From the NCBI GenBank assembly GCA_015522385.1, contig WAMJ01000173.1, positions 1 through 64,000 on the forward strand: 64,000 bases of DNA. Reading direction: 5' to 3'. The position numbers and the translations under genes were made by a program. The stretch is from Candidatus Heimdallarchaeota archaeon. GTDB lineage: Archaea; Asgardarchaeota; Heimdallarchaeia; Heimdallarchaeales; Kariarchaeaceae. The notes below the pieces were generated by a model. It was given only the letters and a program-made list of their open reading frames with translations. It made no database searches and was not told the origin of the DNA. How positions within the stretch are numbered: the first letter of the stretch is position 1; every line of letters starts with the position of its first letter. This document shows, one piece after another, positions 26,962 through 35,396 of the stretch.

Positions 26962-28389
26962 ATGGATAATGTAAAGACGATCTCTGCCATTGTGGAAGGA
27001 GGAAAAGTCGTATTAGAATTTCCCGAACTCCTCGATGGAACAGAGGTGGTTCTTCAGATCCTCACTACTGGTGGGGTGGAGGTCAATCCCATGATCACGG
27101 ACTTCGAGACAGAGAAGTCGAATATGAATCAAGGGACCAAAGACATGCAAGAGAATGCAGAGTACTCTGATGCAACGAGCTTCAGTGACCTAGATCTGGA
27201 CGAGACCCTCGTAAGGGCAGTTGAAGAGAAGGGCTACATTTACCCCTCCCCTATTCAGGAACAGTCGATTCCACTGGTGCTCGAAGGGAGGGATCTTCTT
27301 GCTACCGCGCAAACGGGATCAGGTAAGACAGCTGCATTCTCACTGCCGATGATTCAGCGGATCTCAAAAAAGCCAAGAGGTGTAATCAGGGGTCTGGTAC
27401 TAGCTCCGACAAGAGAACTCGCTATCCAGATTGACACCAACATTTCGGCTTACTCGAAGTATAGCAAACTCAAGCACACCAAGATCTATGGTGGGGTGTC
27501 ACAGAACCCACAGGTCAAGGCGGTTGAACGAGGTGTGGACATCCTCGTTGCTACACCTGGCAGGTTGCTAGATCTCATCTCACAAGGTCACATCTCCTTG
27601 GAGAGCATCGAGGTCTTCGTCTTGGACGAAGCAGACCGTATGCTGGACATGGGCTTTATCAGGGACATCAACAAGATCATGGAGATGATCCCCAAGAGCA
27701 GTCAGATCTTGCTCTTCTCTGCCACTATGCCCAAGGAGATCGCGGATCTCTCCCGTAGGTTCCTCAAGAATCCTGCAAAGGTATCGGTTGACCCACCGTC
27801 GTCGACTGTCGACACCATTGAGAGTTACGTCTTCTTCGTCGAGAAGAGAGAGAAGTTCAAGTTGCTGTTGCACCTTCTACAAGAGGAGGGCAATGATAAG
27901 ACACTGGTCTTCACGCGAACCAAGCATCTTGCCAACAAAGTAGCTCGCATGCTTACTAAGGAGGGTATTGATGCCAGTGCCATCCACGGGAATAAGTCAC
28001 AGAGCGCGAGAGAGAAGGCACTTGCACAGTTCAGGAATGGCTCAATATCTGTCCTCGTGGCCACAGATATCGCTGCCCGTGGAATTGATGTCCTCGACAT
28101 CACCCATGTCATCAACTTCGACATGTCCAACGAGCCCGAGACCTACGTCCATAGGATAGGCAGAACTGCCAGGGCAGGAAAATCTGGAATTGCCTACAAT
28201 TTCTGTGAGGAGAAAGAACGCCCGTATCTCCGGGATATCGAGCGGCTCATCGGTCAGCATCTGATCCGAAGGCAGGATCACCCCTTTGTCAGCCACCTAG
28301 CTGATCCGCAGATGACGGATCTCAATCCTAAGAAATCCGCTAGAAAGAGCTCTAAGAGTTCGAAAAGAAGACGCAAAGTTAAGCATTGA
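26962..28389 (+). CDS. DEAD-box ATP-dependent RNA helicase
   Basis: 475 residues. A poorly conserved ~65-residue N-terminus is followed by the helicase core: F upstream of the Q motif, Q motif 'PSPIQEQSIP', motif I 'AQTGSGKT', Ia 'PTRELAIQ', II 'DEAD', III 'SAT', IV 'LVFTRTK', V 'ATDIAARGIDV' and VI 'HRIGRTARAGKSG'. A basic tail (KKSARKSSKSSKRRRKVK) probably binds RNA. All motifs are intact. ATG at 26962 has TATA-like CTTTTAAC about 25 bases upstream; the frame open to 26671 overlaps the NDH-2 gene and is not used. Probable role in ribosome assembly or RNA unwinding. Confidence 0.95.
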   Translation: MDNVKTISAIVEGGKVVLEFPELLDGTEVVLQILTTGGVEVNPMITDFETEKSNMNQGTKDMQENAEYSDATSFSDLDLDETLVRAVEEKGYIYPSPIQEQSIPLVLEGRDLLATAQTGSGKTAAFSLPMIQRISKKPRGVIRGLVLAPTRELAIQIDTNISAYSKYSKLKHTKIYGGVSQNPQVKAVERGVDILVATPGRLLDLISQGHISLESIEVFVLDEADRMLDMGFIRDINKIMEMIPKSSQILLFSATMPKEIADLSRRFLKNPAKVSVDPPSSTVDTIESYVFFVEKREKFKLLLHLLQEEGNDKTLVFTRTKHLANKVARMLTKEGIDASAIHGNKSQSAREKALAQFRNGSISVLVATDIAARGIDVLDITHVINFDMSNEPETYVHRIGRTARAGKSGIAYNFCEEKERPYLRDIERLIGQHLIRRQDHPFVSHLADPQMTDLNPKKSARKSSKSSKRRRKVKH

Positions 28390-28500
28390 AGCATATGTAA
28401 TTCAGATAATTACGATCTATGTATCTAAACGGATATCGGCTAAAATATAGTGAAAAATTGAATGGATGGAGATTCTAAATTTAAAATACACAATATCTAT

Positions 28501-29181
28501 TTAGTATATCCCAGTCATATAGTACTCATAAAGTGTCCAAGACCCAAGATCTACATAGGTATCTCCATTCATGAATTCTACTTCTGAGCTCTGCCCCCAA
28601 CCCCCATCCTCCGCGTGTACTTCTACTAGAACTCTGATGTATAATTGAGTATTGACATTTACTTCTATAATGTCAGACCCTAAGCTAGCACTCTGGTCGT
28701 AGTCATTATTTGAGTAATACAGAAGTGATTTAGAACTTAGTACAACACCATCTTCTGAACCATCAGTGTAGTAAAGTTGAAGTGTTACATTGAGTTTTGA
28801 TACAGCAGTACCTGTTGCATGGGCATATCCCTTGATCTGGAAATCGATATATGCTTTGTAAACATAGCCTGCTTTTGCATAATATCCATTGGTAGTTCTG
28901 TCATTGGTGTATTTACACATTGCATATCCAAATCCATTTCCACTCTTTGCCCTAAGTTTAGCGATACCTGAATTTGCATATTGTGGTTCGTCACAAGAAA
29001 CTTGAGCCCTAGAACTGCTACCTGCATTGGCTGTCTTTTGTGAAACATACGTTCCATTGAAGCTCCCTTGATGTACTGGTGACCATAGTCCGCTAACCCT
29101 CATCGATCCGAATAGAGTGATGGAGATTAGAACCAAGATCATTGCCGATCTAGTTTTTGCGTGAAATCTCTTTCCCGTCAT
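28501..29181 (-). CDS. Secreted protein of unknown function
   Basis: 226 residues. Signal peptide 'AMILVLISITLFGSMRVSG' after a basic start. The mature part is rich in Tyr, Ser, Gly and Asn and poor in Lys clusters, with beta-strand rhythm ('YKAYIDFQIKGYAHATGTAV', 'LNVTLQLYYTDGSEDG', 'TQLYIRVLVEVHAEDGG'). Two Cys (in 'QVSCDEPQ' and 'YAMCKYTN') could form a disulfide. It has no C-terminal anchor, so it is probably released or attached by another protein. Codon use is more AT-rich than its neighbours. ATG at 29181 with TATA-like TTTATTTATCC about 22-25 bases upstream. Divergent from the ABC operon. Confidence 0.65.
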   Translation of the reverse strand: MTGKRFHAKTRSAMILVLISITLFGSMRVSGLWSPVHQGSFNGTYVSQKTANAGSSSRAQVSCDEPQYANSGIAKLRAKSGNGFGYAMCKYTNDRTTNGYYAKAGYVYKAYIDFQIKGYAHATGTAVSKLNVTLQLYYTDGSEDGVVLSSKSLLYYSNNDYDQSASLGSDIIEVNVNTQLYIRVLVEVHAEDGGWGQSSEVEFMNGDTYVDLGSWTLYEYYMTGIY

Positions 29182-29248
29182 TGATCAATTTTTTTGGATA
29201 AATAAAGTTAACGTTTATTAGTACAGATTTCGCTAAGAAATTTGTTCT

Positions 29249-30151
29249 ATGATTAACATTGATCGGATATCTTTCAGCTACCCGAGAAAGAAGATCTTTC
29301 GTGACTTCAGTCTCAAGCTGGATGGGAAGATTATCGGGCTAATTGGGAAAAATGGTGCGGGCAAATCTACGCTCGTCCAACTCATGACGGGTCTACGGAA
29401 GGTAAAAAGTGGAGATATCTACATAGATGATATCAATGTGCGTACCCGACGGAAAGCAAACTTGAGAAACATGGGTGTGATGTTCGAATACTCGGAATTT
29501 CCCCCGTGGGCCACACTGAGGCAACATCTCAGATTCGTTGGACAACTTAGGGGTATGAAACCGTCAAAGGCTGAGGAGGAGGGTATTGACATTCTCCACA
29601 CCTTTGGCATTGGTGACAAAGTCGATGAGAAGTTCCAGAATCTGTCTGCAGGGATGAAGCAGAAATTCGGGATCGCTCAGGCTCTGATAGGGTCTCCCAA
29701 GTACGTCATTCTGGACGAACCTACTGCGAACCTTGACGTCGGTGCCAGAATCCTCGCACTTGAGTATATCCAGGACTTGGCCTATGAGAAGGACATGAGA
29801 TTCGTAATTCTGAGCCACATTCTGCATGACCTTGAGAAGGTATGTGATGAGATAGCCATCATTGACGACGGTGATCTAATCCACCAGTCATCGATGAGTG
29901 AAATCATGGATACTTATATCGTCAAGGAATACTCTATTCGTCTCAAGGACTCGGAGTCGTGTGACGAGGTTGAAAAGCTCGTTTCCAGTAGGGGAATGAA
30001 GACCAGCAGGAGGGGACTCACTTTGAAGGTGACAGTTCAAAATTCCGATGAACTAGACTTACTCAGGTCACTGGTACCGTCACAACTAACCCCCGTAAGG
30101 AGTGTCCTCGAGCAGTTATTCATCGACAGTGTGGGAGTTGATCTAGATTAA
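29249..30151 (+). CDS. ABC transporter ATP-binding protein
   Basis: 300 residues. Walker A 'GLIGKNGAGKSTLVQL', signature 'LSAGMKQKFGIAQAL' (LSAGM variant), Walker B 'YVILDEPTANLD' and H-loop 'ILSHILHD'. It belongs to the DRA/ABC-2 type family of drug and polysaccharide exporters. The C-terminal ~80 residues form an accessory domain ('YSIRLKDSESCDEVEKLVSS') as in many such ATPases. First gene of a three-gene operon, 4 bases before the next start. TATA-like TTTATTAG about 31 bases upstream of the ATG. Confidence 0.95.
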   Translation: MINIDRISFSYPRKKIFRDFSLKLDGKIIGLIGKNGAGKSTLVQLMTGLRKVKSGDIYIDDINVRTRRKANLRNMGVMFEYSEFPPWATLRQHLRFVGQLRGMKPSKAEEEGIDILHTFGIGDKVDEKFQNLSAGMKQKFGIAQALIGSPKYVILDEPTANLDVGARILALEYIQDLAYEKDMRFVILSHILHDLEKVCDEIAIIDDGDLIHQSSMSEIMDTYIVKEYSIRLKDSESCDEVEKLVSSRGMKTSRRGLTLKVTVQNSDELDLLRSLVPSQLTPVRSVLEQLFIDSVGVDLD

Positions 30152-30155
30152 TTTA

Positions 30156-31301
30156 ATGCAGAGAGTCTCGATATCATTTGTCCTTGTTCTCCTTTCTTGG
30201 GGACTAATAGTGAGCACCATTGACATTCGATGGAATACTACTGGTACTATAGATGACCCCAACTGGTCTGAGAGCGAGTCCATCCCAACTTACGTTGGTG
30301 CTAGACTCAAGGGATATATCATCGCGAACTATTCGTTCTCCTTGAACATAACCCTCCTAAATGACGGATCTCCAAGAGAACTTCTCTTCGAAATTAATCA
30401 GAAAGCGTCTCCCTCAAATCCGAAGTCGAAGGCCAGAGCCGATATCGATATCGAGGTACCTCGTGGTGGCGTTGTCCTCATGGAGGTCAAGAGCTTGGCC
30501 AACCCTGATCTCATCATCGGCAATTATATAATATATTTTTCACTCTCGATTGGAATGACCAAATCATTCAGCACTTTCCTCCCTTTCCTCCTATCTGGAA
30601 TTCTCGTGGTTGCACTGTCCTCAATCTACCAGAGAGAGCCAAATCTTGAACAGTACATTAGCTGGTCACCAGATGCAGATATCCTGGAGATTGGAGTTAT
30701 TGTTCTCCTTTCCCTTTTGATTTTTACCCCTAAGGGTATACAGGCTCTATCAGAACCTCTTCAACTCGACCTTCTTGCTTCAAAGATTCATGCAGTCATT
30801 TGGTGGTTGGTGATTATTGTATTTTCTTGGATATATTTTACTACCAATGTACGGAAAGTCCAGTATCTCTGGACCTATCCTGAAGGGAAGGAACTCACAT
30901 TTAAGTGGAGACTTATCGAAGCAATAAAACGGATCTGGACAGCTCTCATTCATGTCTATATCACGTACTATGCAATTGTCTATTACTATCTAGCAGGAAA
31001 TGACCTCTATTTTTCACGAATATCTGATATCTTGTTGGCTTTATCTATGAACGGTTTAATAGTTAGTTTGTACTTGATGGTTATCGGTTCACTGATGATG
31101 TTTTCAAATACAGTCATCACCCAATTGTTGTCCATCTCATCTGCATACCTTACCTTTGAAGAGCTGAACCTCATTCCGTTCAGAATAAGTAATCTTCTCA
31201 ATCTCTACTTGGATCCAGTAATATTTATACTGCTTCTGGGTATTGACATTGTGTTAGTTTTCGTTCTACGTAGACTGTACGTACATTTGGAGGTCAACTA
31301 G
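30156..31301 (+). CDS. ABC-2-type transporter membrane protein
   Basis: 381 residues. An N-terminal membrane helix ('VSISFVLVLLSWGLIVSTID') is followed by an extracytoplasmic domain of about 110 residues with N-x-S/T sites, then about six membrane helices (~140-160, 178-198, 210-230, 255-275, 290-315, 350-372). I cannot name a Pfam family, but position directly after an ABC ATPase (4 bases) and before a second similar protein (0 bases) makes it the permease half of an ABC exporter. Substrate unknown. Confidence 0.75.
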   Translation: MQRVSISFVLVLLSWGLIVSTIDIRWNTTGTIDDPNWSESESIPTYVGARLKGYIIANYSFSLNITLLNDGSPRELLFEINQKASPSNPKSKARADIDIEVPRGGVVLMEVKSLANPDLIIGNYIIYFSLSIGMTKSFSTFLPFLLSGILVVALSSIYQREPNLEQYISWSPDADILEIGVIVLLSLLIFTPKGIQALSEPLQLDLLASKIHAVIWWLVIIVFSWIYFTTNVRKVQYLWTYPEGKELTFKWRLIEAIKRIWTALIHVYITYYAIVYYYLAGNDLYFSRISDILLALSMNGLIVSLYLMVIGSLMMFSNTVITQLLSISSAYLTFEELNLIPFRISNLLNLYLDPVIFILLLGIDIVLVFVLRRLYVHLEVN

Positions 31302-32603
31302 ATGAAATTCAAGCACCGTTTCCGAATCAACTCACTATCTCTTATCCTAGTGATTACTGGTACGATATATCTTGGGATTACTGGGATCCCTTCAGAGAAG
31401 GTTGTCTTTGTGGATCAATCCGTTCCCACCAGTACTCAGGACAACTCTATTAGTCACTACTACACATACACCATATTTCCGGGTGAGACGGTTTATATCA
31501 AACTTAGGGGCACTGATATCAATTTATCTGTGATTATTTCCTTTATGGAGACTGTCTCCCCTGAACGTGAACATACAAATACCACATACCACTACTATGA
31601 TGGACAGTTACTCATTATTGAGACTAATAAGTACTTCGAGAAGGGGGGAAAGGTGGATATACGTTTAACTACAGATATCCCCTCCGAAGTGTATTTAATG
31701 GTACATACTCAGGGTTCAATGGACAACCAGATTATTCAATTCGGTCTCTCTCTCCTATCTATCACAATCGGTGTCATTCTCGAGTTGGTCAGGAGAAAGT
31801 TCCATCCAAAGTATATTGAGGATGAGACTCGATCTATTTTACCAATCCTATTCCTTGTCCCTCTCTACGTACTTTTCAATTTTTTGAAAAGACATGGATC
31901 AGATCTCTCATACTCATACCGGTCAAGTACTTATTTCCGTGACTTGCACATCCAAGAAGTCGCTATAAAGATCATAACTGATGAGTTTGCCATTATCTTA
32001 TTCTACGTCCTCGTGTTCCTTGCAATCAACAGGTACATCAGCTCTCGAAGAACGATGGCATACAAGGTCTATCCAATCAACCACATATCTCAGTATTTTG
32101 TCAGATTCGGGATATGGTCCGCAATCTCCCTCCTCCCATTGATCTTCATGTTTGTGAACAGTGTGTTCTCTAGGCAAGCCCGGTACCCATATCCCGATAT
32201 TTTCGATGATGTCTATTTACCTGGTCTGCTGCTCATAGTGCTCACGACGGTCAATATCGTTCTTCTGCACATGGATGTCCTTGATCTCCTCGGGAGGTTC
32301 AGGTTCAGCATACTTCTTGTGCCGATGATAATGATGCTGTCGCTCTGGGAAGTTCTTCCCCCTATTCCGATCTTTGAGTACTTGCACAACGTGGACAAGA
32401 GTGCGAGGCATATTCAGGTCCCTGTGGATTCCCTGTTTACCCAACAACTGACCTATACTCTGGTTCTGCTAGTAGTCGGTGTGCTTAATCGGTTGAGAAG
32501 TGATTTTGACACCCTCCCCCTGCTCATTGATACATCTAAAATTGTATCTTTAGTCAATAGAGTAAGAGATAGGCTAGTGTCCCTACTACGAAGGGGAGAA
32601 TGA
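31302..32603 (+). CDS. ABC-2-type transporter membrane protein, second subunit
   Basis: 433 residues starting immediately after the stop of the previous gene. Same plan as its neighbour: N-terminal helix ('LSLILVITGTIYLGITGIP'), extracytoplasmic domain (~30-140, 'YTYTIFPGETVYIKLRG'), then about six membrane helices. The two are probably diverged paralogs forming a heterodimeric channel with the ATPase. The 3' end overlaps the convergent lipid-kinase gene by 50 bases. Confidence 0.75.
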   Translation: MKFKHRFRINSLSLILVITGTIYLGITGIPSEKVVFVDQSVPTSTQDNSISHYYTYTIFPGETVYIKLRGTDINLSVIISFMETVSPEREHTNTTYHYYDGQLLIIETNKYFEKGGKVDIRLTTDIPSEVYLMVHTQGSMDNQIIQFGLSLLSITIGVILELVRRKFHPKYIEDETRSILPILFLVPLYVLFNFLKRHGSDLSYSYRSSTYFRDLHIQEVAIKIITDEFAIILFYVLVFLAINRYISSRRTMAYKVYPINHISQYFVRFGIWSAISLLPLIFMFVNSVFSRQARYPYPDIFDDVYLPGLLLIVLTTVNIVLLHMDVLDLLGRFRFSILLVPMIMMLSLWEVLPPIPIFEYLHNVDKSARHIQVPVDSLFTQQLTYTLVLLVVGVLNRLRSDFDTLPLLIDTSKIVSLVNRVRDRLVSLLRRGE

Positions 32604-33261
32604 CGTTATCCAGGAACAGCCAGCTCGCCATCTCTATTACCATTGTGAGAAAAGCGAGCAGTAGGAGTATCACGATGACATTTATGTTGACCTGGTAGGT
32701 GAATAGTGCTCCCGTGATGAATGAGATGAAGCTGCCTAGGAAGACTGCGAGACTTCCCTCCACCGACTTCTCTGAGAATACCCTGAACTTGTGCCTGCCG
32801 AAGGGTCTCCCGACGACCTCCCCGAGTCCATCGCCAATGGACATGGAGAATATCCCACAGATCACCACGATGGGGTAATCCCATCCGAGCAGGGAGAGGA
32901 ACCCGTAGTACAGGACACTGGTTGAGGTGGTCACGGCAATATTCGTTACCATCAGCCACTTGTGCTCCCCCTCCCGCATGGTCATTTCGGTTGAGCGTTG
33001 TAGAAGTCTCACTGGTGTCAATGAGAGAGCGAGTCCGATGAGCAGGGACATGATGAGGATGTAGAATATTGCCCAGAAGTTCTGCGAGAGTAGCATGTAG
33101 ATCGCGGCCAAGGTATTGCCCAAGATATGGCTGAACTTCCGCGCACCCCATGAAGGCACGCCCCTTTCCCTCAGCTTGACTGTGAGCAGGACGATGATCA
33201 CGGGACCCCAGCTCCACAAGAAATACAGCTGGAGATCGGTTACCGTCAGAGGCTCGAACAT
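32554..33261 (-). CDS. CTP-dependent lipid kinase, dolichol/phytol/diacylglycerol kinase (DGK1/SEC59) family
   Basis: 235 residues, about seven membrane helices. Family signs are 'RKFSHILGNTLAA' near residue 41, 'MSIGDGLGEVVGRPFGRHKF' (G-D-x-x-x-x-x-x-G) and 'KSVEGSLAVFLGSF', the CTP/lipid binding motifs of phytol, dolichol and diacylglycerol kinases. In archaea a role in phosphorylating isoprenoid alcohols (geranylgeraniol or dolichol) is likely, feeding glycan-lipid or membrane-lipid pathways. ATG at 33261 with TATA-like CTTTATTGG about 26 bases upstream. Confidence 0.88.
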   Translation of the reverse strand: MFEPLTVTDLQLYFLWSWGPVIIVLLTVKLRERGVPSWGARKFSHILGNTLAAIYMLLSQNFWAIFYILIMSLLIGLALSLTPVRLLQRSTEMTMREGEHKWLMVTNIAVTTSTSVLYYGFLSLLGWDYPIVVICGIFSMSIGDGLGEVVGRPFGRHKFRVFSEKSVEGSLAVFLGSFISFITGALFTYQVNINVIVILLLLAFLTMVIEMASWLFLDNVILPFVVGTLAYLLLY

Positions 33262-33406
33262 ATCCTAGGTAGAAATGTGTACCCAATAAAGACTTCGGCA
33301 TCGGGTCATGTGTTCATTCATGCTGGACACTCGGATGGTCCGGACAGTACATGTGAGGAATCTGGGTGCATATTTCGAGCCTAGGAAATTAGTTTGCTCA
33401 TCGACC

Positions 33407-34267
33407 TCATTTCAGGAGTTTCCGTAATTCCTCTTTCTTCTCATTGGACAGTGCTTTGACAAGATCTTCTGGTGCGACTTCTTTGAGCACATTCTCCAGA
33501 CCGGCCTCATCGATGACTTTCTCTACACCGACTGCATCGATGACTTTCTCCAGACCGACTGCATCGATGACTTTCTCCAGACCGACTGCATCGATGACTT
33601 TCTCTACACCGACCGCGCCGACGACTTTCTCCAGACCGACTGCATCGATGACTTTCTCTAACCCCACCTCATTAACCACCCGCGAGATACCCAGTGCTTC
33701 CACGGACTCTTTTATGGTGAATCCTTTCCTATTAAGTACTTCCATTGCCTTCTTGTCCTTTCCTACTACTTCTTTAAATAACATATGTGCTATGGTTAAC
33801 ATAAAGTTATCGCTCATCGTGACTGCGATTTTGAGGAATTCCTCTATCCTCGAAGTTACAAACAGCCCAAGAAAGTAGTTATGGGATGTCAATTCAATCT
33901 CCCTACTCAGGATGATTAGGACTGAGTTGAAAGTGGTGGTTCTGATTCTATAAACTCCTCTCTCCAATCTCTCTGGGTTGTACTTCTTCTCAATAAGATT
34001 TGGTATCGATCTATTTCCAGATATAATGAAAACTGCGGACAACTCCATCGGGTCAATTTTTACCCCCGAGGTTCTGGTTCCCATGTACCCATGGTTCTCA
34101 GCAAGGTAATAGTGGAGTTTTGCAATAGTTGCAAAAAAATCTCCTGACGCGAAGAAGTCCGTTTCGCTCTTAAACTCCCCCACGACCTCTGGCGTGAAAT
34201 ATTTAAATGGAGAATACAATATCAGTTCATCGTCTGTAAAGCCTGAGATCAGAAAGTCAATCCTCAT
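33407..34267 (-). CDS. PD-(D/E)xK nuclease-like protein with C-terminal nonapeptide repeats
   Basis: 286 residues. The N-terminal part has 'DELILYSPFKYFTPEVVGEF' then KSETD, in which E-F-K after an Asp-containing strand could be the PD-(D/E)xK metal site, as in Rpn-type proteins (inference). Residues ~100-185 are helical. Residues 192-263 are eight copies of a nonapeptide with consensus VGLEKVIDA, the first and last degenerate; these probably form a solenoid or coiled structure. A Lys/Glu-rich tail ends it. ATG at 34267 shows no strong TATA. Rpn-like proteins often have repeated Leu/Glu/Lys tails, which supports the guess. Confidence 0.6.
   Translation of the reverse strand: MRIDFLISGFTDDELILYSPFKYFTPEVVGEFKSETDFFASGDFFATIAKLHYYLAENHGYMGTRTSGVKIDPMELSAVFIISGNRSIPNLIEKKYNPERLERGVYRIRTTTFNSVLIILSREIELTSHNYFLGLFVTSRIEEFLKIAVTMSDNFMLTIAHMLFKEVVGKDKKAMEVLNRKGFTIKESVEALGISRVVNEVGLEKVIDAVGLEKVVGAVGVEKVIDAVGLEKVIDAVGLEKVIDAVGVEKVIDEAGLENVLKEVAPEDLVKALSNEKKEELRKLLK
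33479..33694 (-). repeat. 27-base coding minisatellite (eight units)
   Basis: Eight in-frame 27-base units encode the VGLEKVIDA nonapeptides. Several central units are nearly identical at DNA level (plus-strand core ACCGACTGCATCGATGACTT), so the array is young and probably variable in length between strains. Confidence 0.88.
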
Positions 34268-34429
34268 ATTGGCTGATGGGACTTCGGTTTCTGAGTGAAC
34301 CTTGACTCCGTACCTTGCGAGATAACTGGCAAAAATGTTCTTGAAATAAGCTTCTTTCCTCTGAATAATTCTATGGGTGGAAGAAAGCTTGAAAAATATT
34401 TAGGGGATTATTATGACCAAATCGCAAAC

Positions 34430-35395
34430 TCAGAGTGTAAGATTTGTCTGCTCAATGTTCATCATCCGGAAGAAGAGTACCTGCTCATTGATCTCAAGAT
34501 CATTGATGAGCAAGAGACACGACTTGATCCCGTTGCCAACCATCTCGGACTCGGTCTCCCAGTAGACTACCTCGAGGATTATGTTGTCACTCGTAACGTC
34601 ATGGGACTTCCCTTCGGGGTCTATCCACGTACCTCTCCCCCCGATCTCGGTGACTGCGCGCATGAAGGGGAGGAGCGCTGCAACCTTCTTCCTCGGGACG
34701 GTGATGGACAGGAGCTCGGTCTGTATCCTCGGGATACTCACGTTGGTCTCCTCGTCGCCATAGAGCAACGCGAAGAGTAGGAGCCTCGCCTTGTTGAGGA
34801 GATCCTCTCCCTTCCTTGTCCGCTTCTTCTTCGGGATAAGTCCCTTGCCCTTCCTGGGTGGTGAGTCGAGGTAACCTTCCTGCTCCAGCCGCTCCCGGTC
34901 AAATGAGTTGAACTCCTGGATGGTCTCGATGAGCGAGTCAAGGGACACAGGGTACTTCTCAATCTCCATCAGCATCCTCTTCTGCTCCCTCCGAACCTCG
35001 TTGAGCTTCACCTTTCTACCGAGGTTGATCTCCTTCCTGTTCCATGTCTGATTCGCAGCGACAGCGAGGAAGGTAAGAAATCCCAACGAGACATGGGTCA
35101 TGAGCTGGTCGAGCATAAGCTGGTCGAGGTAGATGAAACCCGCTGTGACCGCTGTTCCGACAAGATAGGGAGCCAGCCAGAACCCTCCCTTGTACCCCTC
35201 CCTCATGTAGGAGAAGGAGGTGAAGGCGAGGATTGCAGAGACTGCTCCCCAGAACATCTGAGCAGGGAAGTACTGGTAGGTTACCCCGGCGATTACAGCT
35301 GGAATGGTGTACTGGAGTAGGCGATGTAATACCATCTCTTCCCCATCCTGCTGCGGGTTGAAATAGTTGGCCCCAACGGGGTGGCTCGGTGACAA
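34430..35395 (-). CDS. Membrane protein with N-terminal helices and cytoplasmic C-terminal region
   Basis: 321 residues from TTG at 35395, directly after the stop of the upstream gene (35397) and preceded by GAGGTGA. ATG at 35335 (301 residues) is an alternative start. Four membrane segments in the first ~115 residues ('YTIPAVIAGVTYQYF', 'MFWGAVSAILAFTSF', 'WLAPYLVGTAVTAGFIY', 'HVSLGFLTFLAVAAN') are followed by a charged, helical cytoplasmic part with a basic stretch (GKGLIPKKKRTRKG) and a C-terminal mixed domain. No family recognised. Second gene of a two-gene operon with the ECF-S-like fusion protein. Confidence 0.6.
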   Translation of the reverse strand: MSPSHPVGANYFNPQQDGEEMVLHRLLQYTIPAVIAGVTYQYFPAQMFWGAVSAILAFTSFSYMREGYKGGFWLAPYLVGTAVTAGFIYLDQLMLDQLMTHVSLGFLTFLAVAANQTWNRKEINLGRKVKLNEVRREQKRMLMEIEKYPVSLDSLIETIQEFNSFDRERLEQEGYLDSPPRKGKGLIPKKKRTRKGEDLLNKARLLLFALLYGDEETNVSIPRIQTELLSITVPRKKVAALLPFMRAVTEIGGRGTWIDPEGKSHDVTSDNIILEVVYWETESEMVGNGIKSCLLLINDLEINEQVLFFRMMNIEQTNLTL

Positions 35396-35396
35396 G

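Noticed and set aside
33479..33694. Regular short repeats that could suggest a CRISPR array
   Set aside because: 27-base units without spacers, in frame, encoding a nonapeptide; a coding minisatellite.
34295..34780. 161-codon plus-strand frame
   Set aside because: Mostly antisense to the 34430-35395 gene; its residues reflect the opposite strand.
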